A stretch of 64,000 nucleotides of DNA, from positions 3,709,501 to 3,773,500 of the forward strand of contig NZ_CP027666.1 in NCBI RefSeq assembly GCF_003008535.1, given 5' to 3'. This document shows positions 16,685 through 25,782 of this stretch, piece after piece. Source of the stretch: Ottowia oryzae. Its GTDB lineage: Bacteria; Pseudomonadota; Gammaproteobacteria; Burkholderiales; Burkholderiaceae_C. Below the pieces are notes generated by a model that was not told the DNA's origin, made no database searches, and saw nothing but the letters and a program-made list of their open reading frames with translations. The number at the start of each line of letters is the position of its first letter. Within the stretch, counting starts at the first letter, position 1. The translations under genes and the position numbers were made by a program.

Positions 16685-17476
16685 TTATTTCACGTCGATG
16701 GCGCCGGAGGGGTACTGGTACATGCTTTCGCCCACCAGGTCGATGCCGCAGTTCACGCCGTCCAGCCAGTCGTAGAAGTCGGCAATGGCCTGGCGCCCCA
16801 GGATGGGCGCGCCGTGCTGGGGCACCAGCATCTTCACGTCCAGCTTGCGCGCCATGCGCGTCCACAGGCGCAGGATCTTGTTGCTGGCCATGTAGCGCCG
16901 GTGAAAGCCCTCCATGCGCGGGATGTGCGGGGCCAGATCGGTCACGAACTCGCGCGCCTCGACCCCGCTGATCAGCGAAACCCCCAGATCGCCGGTGAAA
17001 AGAATGCAGCTGACCGGATCGTAGAAGTGGAAGTTGCCCTCGGAGTGCATGAAATGCGCGGGCAGCAGCACCAGTTCGCTGCGGCCCAGCGGCAGCACGC
17101 CGCCGGCATCGGTCACGCCGATGATGCGGCTTTGCGTCTTGCCGAACTTGGTGAGGTAGGGCGCGAAGCGCTCCCACAGCTTGGAAATCACCAGCCGCGC
17201 GGGCGTGCTGGTCATCCAGCGGTCAAGCGAGGCAATGATGTCCGGGTCGGCGTGCGACGCCAGCAGGTAGGTCAGCTTGCCGGGCGGAAACTCGCGCCCC
17301 ACGCCCATGAGCAGTTCGTTGAACGCCTGGTTGCCGCCCGGGTCGATGAGGGCGGCCTGCTCGCCGTCGATCACCAGAAACTGGTTGGCCTGCACGGCCT
17401 GGCCGTCTTCTTCAAACAGGTCGGTGAACATGAGACAGGCGTGCTGCTTGTCCCGGTAGAGTTCCAAGGGCTCCAC
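16685..17476 (-). CDS. MBL-fold metallohydrolase of the oxygen-binding diiron (ODP/FprA-like) type
   Basis: A 263-residue metallo-beta-lactamase-fold protein resembling the diiron domain of flavodiiron proteins: FLVIDGEQAALIDPGG, then a metal motif ASHADPDI (the usual form is HXEXDH), PAHFMHSEGNF, LFTGDLG and PQHGAPI. No flavodoxin domain is attached. The glutamate of the canonical motif is aspartate and the last histidine is isoleucine, so metal binding may differ. It is convergent with the NAD-kinase-like gene. Function unknown; oxygen or nitric-oxide reduction or sensing is only a possibility. Confidence 0.8.
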   Translation of the reverse strand: MEPLELYRDKQHACLMFTDLFEEDGQAVQANQFLVIDGEQAALIDPGGNQAFNELLMGVGREFPPGKLTYLLASHADPDIIASLDRWMTSTPARLVISKLWERFAPYLTKFGKTQSRIIGVTDAGGVLPLGRSELVLLPAHFMHSEGNFHFYDPVSCILFTGDLGVSLISGVEAREFVTDLAPHIPRMEGFHRRYMASNKILRLWTRMARKLDVKMLVPQHGAPILGRQAIADFYDWLDGVNCGIDLVGESMYQYPSGAIDVK

Positions 17477-17647
17477 GAGTGCGCTCCAATAGTCGAGGCA
17501 TGCAATCTAATGTTGTACACCGCCTCCAGACTTGATGGGCATCAAGTTCTGACCAATGAAGCCATCAGCATGACGGCCAGGCGCCTGCCTGCAACGCCCT
17601 GGACAGGCGAAAGGCCTGCCCTCGCCCGCCATCGAACCGCCCAGGCC

Positions 17648-18337
17648 TCAGGCAGCGAACACGCGCCGCGCGCCCATGTAGCGCGCGCCGAAGTAGCGGC
17701 TGTCCACGCTGTCCTTGCGCACCGTGCCGCCGGTGGACGGCGCGTGCACGAACTGGCTTTGCCCCACGTAGATGCCCATGTGCGAAAACGCGGCACCCGT
17801 GGTGTTGAAGAAAACCAGGTCGCCGCGCTGCAGCGCCGCGTCGTCGACGGGCACACTGGCGGCGGCCCATTGCGCGGTGCTGCGCGGCAGGCGGCGAGTG
17901 GCCGGCGCCGCGACCACGTGAAACACGTAGGCCACCAGGCCGCTGCAATCAAACCCGCCTTCGGGCGTGTTGCCGCCGTAGCGGTACGGCGTGTTGACCA
18001 GCAGCATGGCCTGCGCCACGCTGGCTTCGCGCGCGGCGGGGTCCAGATCCAGCGGAGCCTGCGTGGCGGGCGCGGGCGTGGGGGGTGTGCGGCGCCCGCT
18101 GGTGCCGCCCACCGCGCCGCCGGTGCCGCCCGACGCCACGGGGCGCGCTGGCCGGCTGGCGCACCCGGCCAATGCCATCGCCGCCAGGGCCACGCCGCCC
18201 GCCAGCCACGCGCGACGATCAGGCGATATAGACGGGCGAAGATCTGCGTGAGGGCCAGTCAAGCGCATCACCGGCTGGCGCGCGCGGGCCAAAAGCCACT
18301 GGGCTTGGTCTGCTGGTGCAGGGACATCTTTCTGCAT
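17648..18337 (-). CDS. NlpC/P60 (C40) family cell-wall peptidase, lipoprotein
   Basis: Up to 229 residues. The N-terminus carries a hydrophobic segment ending ALAGC, a lipobox with Cys59, preceded by RRAWLAGG; an internal ATG at codon 24 would give a more normal signal length. After a Gly/Pro-rich linker comes the NlpC/P60 domain with catalytic Cys131 (GFDCSGLV), His186 (SHMGIYVG) and a third polar residue near VHAPSTGG. Such enzymes cleave peptides of peptidoglycan in the periplasm. No operon partner is evident. Confidence 0.88.
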   Translation of the reverse strand: MQKDVPAPADQAQWLLARARQPVMRLTGPHADLRPSISPDRRAWLAGGVALAAMALAGCASRPARPVASGGTGGAVGGTSGRRTPPTPAPATQAPLDLDPAAREASVAQAMLLVNTPYRYGGNTPEGGFDCSGLVAYVFHVVAAPATRRLPRSTAQWAAASVPVDDAALQRGDLVFFNTTGAAFSHMGIYVGQSQFVHAPSTGGTVRKDSVDSRYFGARYMGARRVFAA

Positions 18338-18340
18338 AAA

Positions 18341-18390
18341 ACAGGCTCCTGGCGCTGGTGCGACGTGCGCCAGCAGCTATTGTATTTGTA
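18341..18390. repeat. Dispersed hairpin repeat, copy 8
   Basis: GGCGCTGGTGCG, GTGCGCCAGCAGCTATTG. Directly upstream of the C40 peptidase start. No gene is seen in the remaining 18391-18617. Confidence 0.65.
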
Positions 18391-18617
18391 GTAATCGGAT
18401 GCGCCAAGCGCGGCTTGGGTTGCTGCGGAGGCGAAACCCTGCGTGCGGCGTGGTGGGGTCATCTGCGCCGTCGCACAGGTGTTTTTAGTGGCTGGGCGAA
18501 TCTCGCCGTAGGTCGTGTACGCGCAGCGGCCCGCCCTGCCCTTGCCTGCCACGCAGCGGCGCATGAACGGCAGCCTGTGGCGCACCAAGGCGCTCAAGGT
18601 CGGCCATGGCCGCATGC

Positions 18618-19184
18618 CTACGCCGCCTTGGCAGGCGCGTCAGACGCTTTCAGCGCGGCGATCAGGCCGTCGCACGCGTCCTCGATCAAATCCAGCACGT
18701 GCTCAAAGCCCGCGTCGCCGCCGTAGTACGGGTCGGGCACCTCGTCGGCGCCGTGGTGGCGGCAGAAATCGGTCAGGCGGCGCAGCTTGGCGCGGTCGGC
18801 GGGCGCGCACAGCGCGCGGGCGGCGCGCTCGTTGCGGTCGTCCATGACCAGCACCAGGTCGAAATCGTGAAAGTCGCGCGACTTGAGCTGCCGCGCACGC
18901 TGGCCGCTCAAATCCACCCCGCGGCGCAGGGCGTGCGCCTGGGCGCGGCCATCCGGCGGCGCGCCCACGTGGTAGTCGTGCGTGCCGGCGGAATCCACCT
19001 GCAGCCGGTCGCCCAGCCCCGCCAGCGCGGCGCGGTGCGCCAGCACGCCCTCGGCCGTGGGGCTGCGGCAGATGTTGCCCATGCACACCATCAGCACGCG
19101 GTAGGGTGCGCCGGGCGACGGGCGCTGCGGCAGGCTGGGCGGCAAGGCGGGGCGCGTGGCGCCCGAGCGGGGGGAAGCGGTCAT
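18618..19184 (-). CDS. Low molecular weight protein-tyrosine phosphatase
   Basis: A 188-residue cytosolic phosphatase. The P-loop CMGNICRS has nucleophile Cys34 and Arg40, and the general-acid loop is DPYYGG. The N-terminal 27 residues are a basic Pro/Ser-rich extension that may be partly untranslated, since the family core begins at about residue 28 (YRVLMVCMGN). Homologues dephosphorylate tyrosine kinases of capsule export or act on small substrates; no polysaccharide genes are nearby, so the target is unknown. Confidence 0.92.
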   Translation of the reverse strand: MTASPRSGATRPALPPSLPQRPSPGAPYRVLMVCMGNICRSPTAEGVLAHRAALAGLGDRLQVDSAGTHDYHVGAPPDGRAQAHALRRGVDLSGQRARQLKSRDFHDFDLVLVMDDRNERAARALCAPADRAKLRRLTDFCRHHGADEVPDPYYGGDAGFEHVLDLIEDACDGLIAALKASDAPAKAA

Positions 19185-19270
19185 GCGCCGCAGTCTACGC
19201 AGCCAGGCGCCGCGGCGCAGGCCGGTGGCGCAGCCTCAGCCGGGGCGCGTCGGGCGCGCTGCGGCCAGCG

Positions 19271-19309
19271 CCCGTACCCGTCCCCGTACCCGAACCCGTA
19301 CCCGCGCCC
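19271..19309. repeat. Short tandem repeat of a CCCGTA-like hexamer
   Basis: About six imperfect units (CCCGTA, CCCGTC, CCCGTA, CCCGAA, CCCGTA, CCCGCG) just downstream of the DUF333 lipoprotein gene. It could arise by slippage; no known function. Confidence 0.6.
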
Positions 19310-19319
19310 TTCAGGCGAA

Positions 19320-19592
19320 TCACTTCTGCGGATGGTCGCGGCGGAACAGCGCCCATTCCTCGATGACGGTGCCATCGGGCAGCGTGCACCAGCCGCCCTG
19401 GTTGCCTGCGGCGTCCTTGCGGATCTGCAGGGTGCCGCCTTTGTCGATGCAGTACTTGGAGGCGGGGTTGGGCATGCCGATCAGCGGCGGGTTGGCCTTG
19501 GGCGCTGCGGGCTCGGGCGCGGGGCCCGAGGCGGCGCAGCCGGCGGCCAGGAGGGTGGATGCGGTCAAGGTGCTCAAAGTCAGTGTGCGCAT
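19320..19592 (-). CDS. Small DUF333-type lipoprotein
   Basis: A 90-residue exported lipoprotein. The signal ends LLAAGC with Cys19 as lipid-attachment site. The mature part is a DUF333 domain (MPNPASKYCIDKGGTLQIRK, GGWCTLPDGTVIEEWALFR) with two cysteines. The family is widespread but uncharacterised; some members are thought to bind the cell wall or inhibitors, which cannot be judged here. Independent gene between the phosphatase and ffh. Confidence 0.85.
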   Translation of the reverse strand: MRTLTLSTLTASTLLAAGCAASGPAPEPAAPKANPPLIGMPNPASKYCIDKGGTLQIRKDAAGNQGGWCTLPDGTVIEEWALFRRDHPQK

Positions 19593-19776
19593 GGCTCAAA
19601 CGATGGAAGTTGAGGAACACGCGTGCCGCCAGGCAGCACGCGCCGTTGCAGCAAAGCAGTGTATGCCTTGGACGAGGCGGGAAAGATGCGGCGGAGGCCG
19701 CCGGGCGTGGCGCCAAGCCGGTCAGCCATGCGCCAGGCGATTCGGCACAAGCGCCTGCCGAACCGTGCAGCAACCA

Positions 19777-19869
19777 AATAGCTACGATTTCAATAGCTAC
19801 CAGCGCAGGTGGCAAGGGCGCCAAAGGGCTATTGGGTGCACCATCAATTCAAGTACCAGCGCCTGGCGA
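19777..19869. repeat. Dispersed hairpin repeat, copy 9 with a second partial copy
   Basis: AATAGCTACCAGCGCAGG followed by CCAAAGG, then a second CAATTCAAGTACCAGCGCCTGG fragment. Apart from this the region 19593-19911 between the DUF333 gene and ffh shows nothing gene-like. Confidence 0.55.
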
Positions 19870-19911
19870 AACCGGGCGGATGGGCAGCCGGGCAGCCGAC
19901 GCCCGCAGCGG

Positions 19912-21330
19912 TCAGAACGGCAGCTTGCCGCCGCCCGGGCCGCCCATGCCCGGCGGCATCGGGGGCATGCCGCCGCCGCCCATCAAGCCTTTCATGCCGC
20001 CGAAACGCTTCATCATCTTCATCAGGCCGCCGCCCTTCATCTGCTTCATCATGCCCTGCATCTGCTCAAACTCCTTGAGCAGGCGGTTGACCTCTTGCAC
20101 ATGCACGCCCGCGCCGGCAGCGATGCGGCGCTTGCGGCTGGCCTTGAGCAGGTCGGGCTTCTTGCGCTCCAGCGCGGTCATGCTGTTGATGATGCCTTCC
20201 TTGCGGCGGATGTCTTTTTCGGCGCGGCTCAAGTCGGCGTCGCTCGCCTTGGCGGCCAGTTGCGTGGGCAGCTTGTCCATCAGGCTGCCCAGGCCGCCCA
20301 TCTGCTTCATCTGCTGCAACTGGCCCAGGAAATCCTGCAGGTCAAAGCCGCTACCGCTCTTGACCTTCTCGGCCAGCTTCTTGGCGGCTTCGATGTCGAC
20401 GTTGGCGGTCACCTGCTCGACCAGCGCCACCACGTCACCCATGCCCAAAATGCGGCCGGCGTGCCGCTCGGCGTCGAAAACCTCCAGGCCGTCGATCTTT
20501 TCAGACACGCCCGCAAACTTGATCGGCGCGCCGGTGATCTGCCGCACCGACAGCGCAGCACCGCCCCGCGAATCGCCGTCGATCTTGGTCAGCACGATGC
20601 CGGTGAGCGGCAGCGCGTCCTTGAACGCCTTGGCGGTGTTGGCCGCGTCCTGGCCCTGCATGGCATCGACGACGAACAGGGTTTCGACCGGGTTCAGCGC
20701 ACCGTGCAGGGCCTTGATTTCCTGCATCAACGCTTCATCAATGGCCAGGCGGCCGGCGGTGTCGACGATCAGCACGTCGTAGAAGTGCGTCTTGGCGTGC
20801 GTCAGCGCGGCACTGGCGATGTCCAGCGGCTTCTGGTCGGGCGTGCTGGGGAACCAGTCGGCCCCGGCCTGCGCAGTGACGGTTTTCAGCTGCTCGATAG
20901 CGGCCGGGCGGTACACGTCGCCCGACACGGTCAGCACCTTTTTCTTGCGCTTTTGCACCAGGTGGCGCGCCAGCTTGGCCGTGGTGGTGGTCTTGCCCGA
21001 GCCCTGCAGGCCGGACATCAGGATGACGGCGGGCGGCTGCGCGGCCAGGTTCAGGTCGCTGATGCCCTCGCCCATGGTGGCGGCCAGCTCGCGGTTGACG
21101 ATGCCCACCAGCGCCTGGCCGGGCTTCAGGCTGCCCAGCACCTCCTGCCCCATGGCCTTGTCCTTGACGCGGGCAATGAAGTCGCGCACCACGGGCAAGG
21201 CCACGTCGGCCTCCAGCAGGGCCATGCGCACCTCGCGCAGCATGTCCTGCACGTTGGATTCGGTGATCCGCGCCTGGCCAGAGATTTTCTTGACCAGGCT
21301 GGAGAGTTTGTCGGTAAGGGCTGTGGCCAT
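19912..21330 (-). CDS. ffh: Signal recognition particle protein Ffh
   Basis: A 472-residue GTPase that targets inner-membrane proteins co-translationally with 4.5S RNA and FtsY. It has the N-terminal helical bundle, a G domain with SGLQGSGKTTTT near residue 106 and DTAGRL, and a methionine-rich M domain (EQMQGMMKQMKGGGLMKMM) followed by a Gly/Pro/Met tail. Length and order fit the family. Divergent from the YpjD-like gene, a common arrangement in Proteobacteria. Essential gene. Confidence 0.97.
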   Translation of the reverse strand: MATALTDKLSSLVKKISGQARITESNVQDMLREVRMALLEADVALPVVRDFIARVKDKAMGQEVLGSLKPGQALVGIVNRELAATMGEGISDLNLAAQPPAVILMSGLQGSGKTTTTAKLARHLVQKRKKKVLTVSGDVYRPAAIEQLKTVTAQAGADWFPSTPDQKPLDIASAALTHAKTHFYDVLIVDTAGRLAIDEALMQEIKALHGALNPVETLFVVDAMQGQDAANTAKAFKDALPLTGIVLTKIDGDSRGGAALSVRQITGAPIKFAGVSEKIDGLEVFDAERHAGRILGMGDVVALVEQVTANVDIEAAKKLAEKVKSGSGFDLQDFLGQLQQMKQMGGLGSLMDKLPTQLAAKASDADLSRAEKDIRRKEGIINSMTALERKKPDLLKASRKRRIAAGAGVHVQEVNRLLKEFEQMQGMMKQMKGGGLMKMMKRFGGMKGLMGGGGMPPMPPGMGGPGGGKLPF

Positions 21331-21426
21331 GGGGAAGGTCGCGCGCCCTGCGGGACGCGTGCATTAAAGCCGGTAGATCGCGGCGCGGGGCCCGACGGGC
21401 ACGGGCCTAGCCGCTAAACTTTGCCC

Positions 21427-22236
21427 ATGATTCTAGCCAGCGACTCCCCCGTCGGCCTTTTGCTGAGCGCCGCCACGGCACTGGCCTATGCCGTGCCCGC
21501 GCTGGGCGCCCGCGCCATGGGCGGCGAAAGCGCGCGCCGCGTGCTGCTGATCGCCTGGGTGCTGCACGGGCTGCTGCTGGGCTGGAACCTGCTCAACGAC
21601 GCGCCACGCTTCGGTTTTGCGCAGGCGCTGTCGATCACCGTCTGGCTGGCCCTGACGGTGTACGCGGTGGAAAGCCAGCTGTATCCGCAGATGCGCGCGC
21701 GCTGGGCGCTGGCGGGCTTCGGCACGGTGGCCATCGTGCTGGCGCAGGTCTTTCCGGGCACGCCGCTGCCCCACACCTCTTCCGTGTTGCTGCCACTGCA
21801 CTGGGCGCTGGGCATTGCGGCCTACGGCATGTTTGCCGCCGCCGTGGCCCACGGGTGGCTGATGACCCGGGCCGAGCAGCAGATGCGCACGGCCTCTCAG
21901 GCCGGCGAAGGCGGGGTGCCGCTGCTGACGCTGGAGCGGCTCATGTTCCGCTTCGTCGGCGCCGGCTTCGTGCTGCTGACGCTGACCTTGATCGCCGGCG
22001 CGTTCTTTGGCGAGCATATCTATGGCAGCAACGATCTGGGCTGGCGCTGGGACCACAAGCGCACCTTCACCGTGCTGTCGTGGCTGACCTTCGCCGCGCT
22101 GCTGATCGGCCGGTGGCGCCTGGGCTGGCGTGGCCGGCGGGCGGTGCGTGTGCTGTACATCGGCGCCGCGCTGCTGCTGCTGGGCTACGTCGGGTCGCGC
22201 TTTGTGCTGGAAGTGCTGCTGGGGCGCAGTGCATGA
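21427..22236 (+). CDS. CcsA/YpjD-like inner-membrane protein (cytochrome c assembly family)
   Basis: A 269-residue protein with about eight predicted transmembrane helices. It has cytochrome-c-assembly family features: VLLPLHWALGIAAYGMFAAAVAHGW, a GSNDLGWRWDHKRTFTVLSWLTF segment resembling a reduced WWD region, and paired histidines. In gammaproteobacteria the ffh-linked member (YpjD/CorE) is associated with cation resistance rather than heme delivery. The start at 21427 is the first ATG; a TTG two codons upstream is possible. The next gene overlaps its stop. Function is inferred from family only. Confidence 0.85.
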   Translation: MILASDSPVGLLLSAATALAYAVPALGARAMGGESARRVLLIAWVLHGLLLGWNLLNDAPRFGFAQALSITVWLALTVYAVESQLYPQMRARWALAGFGTVAIVLAQVFPGTPLPHTSSVLLPLHWALGIAAYGMFAAAVAHGWLMTRAEQQMRTASQAGEGGVPLLTLERLMFRFVGAGFVLLTLTLIAGAFFGEHIYGSNDLGWRWDHKRTFTVLSWLTFAALLIGRWRLGWRGRRAVRVLYIGAALLLLGYVGSRFVLEVLLGRSA

Positions 22237-22457
22237 AGCTGCTGGTTGTCTTGCTGACCGTGCTGGCCGGCGTATGGCTATGGAAACGCGGCCGCCAGCG
22301 CCAGGTACCGCCGCGCGCCCGGCCAGCGCCCGCGCCCACCTTGCCCATGGTTCGCTGCACCCGGTGCGGCACGCACGTGCCAGGCGATGAAGCGATCGCC
22401 GGCCAGCGCGGCACCTACTGCAGCACCGCCCACCGGCGAGAAAGCGAAGGCGCATGA
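22233..22457 (+). CDS. PP0621 family small protein
   Basis: A 74-residue protein with an N-terminal hydrophobic helix (LLVVLLTVLAGVWLWKRG) and a C-terminal part with RCTRCGTHVPGDEAI and YCSTAHRR, a cysteine pattern that could hold zinc. It is coupled to the gene before it and to pilS after it by ATGA overlaps at both ends, so it is surely translated. This small protein is conserved in that position in Burkholderiales (recalled); its role is unknown. Confidence 0.82.
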   Translation: MKLLVVLLTVLAGVWLWKRGRQRQVPPRARPAPAPTLPMVRCTRCGTHVPGDEAIAGQRGTYCSTAHRRESEGA

Positions 22458-24214
22458 ACGCCGCCGTGCGCAACCGGCCAGGCTCGCTCTCGACGCAGAC
22501 CTTGCCGCCCAGCATCTTGCCCGGTTCGCCCATGGGCGCTGCGGACGGCGATACCGAGCTACCGGGGTTCGCGCGGCTCTGGACGGCGTTCATGTCAGCA
22601 CGGCTGCTGATCGCGGCGGCGATTCTGGGCCTGCACGTCGCCGTTCACTTCTGGGTGCGACCGCTTCCGCTGTGGATTCTGGGCCTATGCACGGGCTACC
22701 TGGCTATGACAGTGTTGGCGCGGACGCTGGCCACGCCGCAAGGGCCGGGCCGTTCTTTCGATCGACAGTGGGTGTATACCGCTGGCCTGGATCTGGTCTT
22801 CTTCGTCGTACTCCAAGCAAATCAAGTCGGCAGCATCAACTACGTGCCGCTGGTCGCACTGCCGGTGCTGATGAGTGCGGTAATGGGCTCGCGCGCGCTG
22901 GCGCTGGGCACGGCGGCGCTGGTCACATTGACCCTGCTCGCGCATTCGCTGTGGAACAACGACATAGGCTGGGCTGGCACTGGCGAGATCGCACAAGCGG
23001 GCTTGGCCGGCGGAGGCATGCTGATCCTGGCGCTGCTGACCAACCAGCTGTCGGCCCGACTGGCGCGCGAGGAAGTCGCCGCACGGCGCAGCCGCATCGA
23101 GGCGCACGTGCAATCGCTGGTCAACGGCATGGTGATCGACGCCATGGACGATGGCGTGCTGGTGGTCGACACCGACTACATGGTGCGCAGCGCCAACCCG
23201 GCAGCCCGGCTGATGCTGGGCTCCGACCGAGAAGTCACGCCCGACCAGTTCGCGCTGGACGACAACCCCGCATGGCTGCAGCTGGCCCACATCGCCCGGC
23301 AGACGTTTGAGGACGAACCCGTCGACGCGATGGAGGTCACCCTGCACCACGAAGACCGGCACAGCAGCCGCCTGCAAGTGCGCACCCAGCGCACACCCAC
23401 GGTCAGTGACAGCGGGCGCTGCCTCTGCGTGATGTTCATGCAGGATCTGCGCGAGATGGAAGCGCAGTTGCGCACCGAGAAGCTCGCCGGCATGGGCCGC
23501 ATGTCCGCCGCCGTGGCCCACGAGATCCGCAACCCGCTGGCCGCCATCAGCCAAGCCAATGCGCTGCTGGAAGAAGATCTGACCGACCCTGCCCTGCTGC
23601 GCCTGACCACCATGGTGCGCCAGAACGCCGACCGGCTGGGCCATATCGTCGAAGACGTGCTCGACGTCGTGCGCGCGCAGGGGCCTGCCGATCCGCACGC
23701 GGCGACGGACACGCTGGAGCTTGACGCGCTGGTGCACCGCTTTTGCGGCGAGTGGATCGCCCAGCATGGCGCTGGCGCGCGCGTGCAGCTGCATTTGGGC
23801 ATGCCGGAGCTGCCAGTCGTCTTCTCGCCCGAACACCTGCGGCGCATCCTCGTCAATCTGCTGGACAATGCCGCGCGCTACGCGACGCATCAGGCTGGGG
23901 CGATCCAGGTCAGCACCCACCCCGTGCGCCATGGCCCCGCCATGCTGATGGTCTGGAGCAATGGCCCGCCGCTGGAACCCAGCGTGCGCCGCCATTTGTT
24001 CGAGCCCTTTTTCTCCTCCGAAAGCCGCTCCAGCGGCCTGGGGCTTTTCATCTGCCGCGAACTGTGCGAGCGCCACGGCGCCAGCATCGGCTACGAACGC
24101 ACCGAGCGCGCCCAAGGCAGTGTGGCCGTCGATGGCAATGAGTTCTTTCTCAGCCTGCGGCGTGCACCTGGCGCCTTCGTGACGACTTTCTTGGATTCCG
24201 CACCCCCGACATGA
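22454..24214 (+). CDS. pilS: Sensor histidine kinase PilS
   Basis: A 586-residue membrane kinase. About six transmembrane helices occupy residues 45-210. A PAS-like domain follows (VIDAMDDGVLVVDTDYMVRSANPAA), then the phosphoacceptor His356 in AAVAHEIRNPLAAI, and a HATPase domain (LLDNAARYA, SSGLGLFICREL). PilS controls PilR, a sigma-54 activator of type IV pilin genes. Overlaps the small PP0621 gene before it and pilR after it (ATGA), giving one transcript. Pilin genes are not in the window. Confidence 0.9.
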   Translation: MNAAVRNRPGSLSTQTLPPSILPGSPMGAADGDTELPGFARLWTAFMSARLLIAAAILGLHVAVHFWVRPLPLWILGLCTGYLAMTVLARTLATPQGPGRSFDRQWVYTAGLDLVFFVVLQANQVGSINYVPLVALPVLMSAVMGSRALALGTAALVTLTLLAHSLWNNDIGWAGTGEIAQAGLAGGGMLILALLTNQLSARLAREEVAARRSRIEAHVQSLVNGMVIDAMDDGVLVVDTDYMVRSANPAARLMLGSDREVTPDQFALDDNPAWLQLAHIARQTFEDEPVDAMEVTLHHEDRHSSRLQVRTQRTPTVSDSGRCLCVMFMQDLREMEAQLRTEKLAGMGRMSAAVAHEIRNPLAAISQANALLEEDLTDPALLRLTTMVRQNADRLGHIVEDVLDVVRAQGPADPHAATDTLELDALVHRFCGEWIAQHGAGARVQLHLGMPELPVVFSPEHLRRILVNLLDNAARYATHQAGAIQVSTHPVRHGPAMLMVWSNGPPLEPSVRRHLFEPFFSSESRSSGLGLFICRELCERHGASIGYERTERAQGSVAVDGNEFFLSLRRAPGAFVTTFLDSAPPT

Positions 24215-25782
24215 CTTCCCCTGCTTCCAACCCCGCCGGTGCCCGCGTGCTGGTGGTGGACGACGAACCCGATCTGCGTACGCTGTACGAGCTGACCCTG
24301 TTGCGCGCCGGGTACGAGGTGCTCAGCGCCGCCAACATGGCCGAGGCGCGCGATCAATTGGCCGCAGAGCGTTTCGACATCGTCATCACCGACATGCGCC
24401 TGCCCGACGGCCTGGGCCTGGATCTGCTCAAAGAGCTGGTGGCCCAGGGGCGGCCTGAGCGCTGCATCGTCATCACGGCCTACGGCTCGCCCGAGAATGC
24501 CGTCGAGGCGCTGAAAGCCGGTGCCTTTGACTACCTGACCAAGCCGGTCGATCTCAAGCAGTTTCGCGGCGTGGTGGCCTCGGCCATGCAGGCGCCGGCG
24601 CGCGCGCCGGGCTTCACCGACAGCGGGCCTGCCCGCATCGAATCGGGCTCTGCCCACGGACCTGCCCCAGCGCCGAGCCAGCCCGCTCCACTGTGTGCCA
24701 CGCCAGACAAATCGGCCAACAGCGCCGGTGCACAGGCACTGGCGCGCATGGTGGGCGACTCGCCGGCGATGCGTGCCGTCAAGCACCGCATTGCCAAGGT
24801 GGCCCGCAGCATGGCGCCGGTGCTGGTGCAGGGCGAATCGGGCACCGGCAAAGAGCTGGTCGCCCAGGCGGTGCACGCCAACAGCCACCGCAGCAACGGC
24901 CCCTTCGTGCCCGTGAACTGCGGCGCCATTCCTGAAAACCTGCTCGAAGCCGAGTTCTTCGGCGCGCGCAAGGGCTCTTACACGGGCGCCGCGGCTGACC
25001 GAGAGGGCTTCTTTCAGGCCGCGCAAGGCGGCACGCTTTTCCTGGACGAGATCGGCGATCTGCCGCTGGCGATGCAGGCCAAGCTGCTGCGCGCCATCCA
25101 AGAGCGGCGCGTGCGACCGCTGGGTGAAACGCAGGAAGAACCGGTGGACGTGCGCATCGTCAGCGCCACCCACAAAGACCTCGCGGCCGAAGTGCAGGCC
25201 GGGCGCTTCCGCCAGGATTTGTACTACCGCCTGAACGTGATCGAGGTGATCGTGCCGCCGCTGCGCGAGCGCCGCGAAGACCTGCCCGCGCTCTGCCAGG
25301 CACTGCTGGCGCGCATCGCCGCCGATGGTTCGGGCGTCGTGCCGCGCCTGACCGAACGCCAGATGGCCGACATCCTCTCTGCGCCGCTGGAGGGCAACGT
25401 CCGCGAGCTGGAAAACCTGCTGCACCGCGCGATGGCGCTGGGCGAGGCGGGCGATTCCGGCTTTGGCGAACTGCCCTTGTTCGACGCCGCACACGGCCCG
25501 GCCCCAGAGATGCTCGACATCGATCTGACCGCGCCTCACGGCGCGGGCGCGCCCACGGGCGCCGGTGACCTGCCATTGCCGGAGACGCTGCCGGAAGACC
25601 TGGAAGGCTGGCTGGACGCGCAAGAGCGCCGGGTGCTGGTGCGTGCGCTGGATGAAACCGGCTTCAACCGCACGGCCGCCGCCGCGCGCCTGGGCCTGAA
25701 CCTGCGGCAGATGCGCTACCGCATGTCGCGCCTGGGCATCACTGAACCGGGCAGCGACGACCCCGGCCATGGCGACCACTGA
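24211..25782 (+). CDS. pilR: Sigma-54-dependent response regulator PilR
   Basis: A 523-residue NtrC-class regulator. The receiver has acidic residues VVDDEPD and the phospho-acceptor Asp61 (ITDMRLPDG). The AAA+ domain has Walker A GESGTGKE, the sigma-54 contact loop in the form GSYTGA (canonical GAFTGA), and Walker B GGTLFLDEIGD. A Fis-type helix-turn-helix is C-terminal (GFNRTAAAARLGLNLRQMRYR). Pairs with PilS by overlap. Expected to activate pilin transcription. The end overlaps ampD by 14 bases. Confidence 0.92.
   Translation: MTSPASNPAGARVLVVDDEPDLRTLYELTLLRAGYEVLSAANMAEARDQLAAERFDIVITDMRLPDGLGLDLLKELVAQGRPERCIVITAYGSPENAVEALKAGAFDYLTKPVDLKQFRGVVASAMQAPARAPGFTDSGPARIESGSAHGPAPAPSQPAPLCATPDKSANSAGAQALARMVGDSPAMRAVKHRIAKVARSMAPVLVQGESGTGKELVAQAVHANSHRSNGPFVPVNCGAIPENLLEAEFFGARKGSYTGAAADREGFFQAAQGGTLFLDEIGDLPLAMQAKLLRAIQERRVRPLGETQEEPVDVRIVSATHKDLAAEVQAGRFRQDLYYRLNVIEVIVPPLRERREDLPALCQALLARIAADGSGVVPRLTERQMADILSAPLEGNVRELENLLHRAMALGEAGDSGFGELPLFDAAHGPAPEMLDIDLTAPHGAGAPTGAGDLPLPETLPEDLEGWLDAQERRVLVRALDETGFNRTAAAARLGLNLRQMRYRMSRLGITEPGSDDPGHGDH

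Noticed and set aside
19271..19309. Possible CRISPR array
   Set aside because: The units are six-base tandem repeats without spacers; there are no Cas genes.
22454..24214. Defence or phage-linked sensor system
   Set aside because: Domain order and overlap with the sigma-54 regulator fit PilS/PilR of type IV pili.
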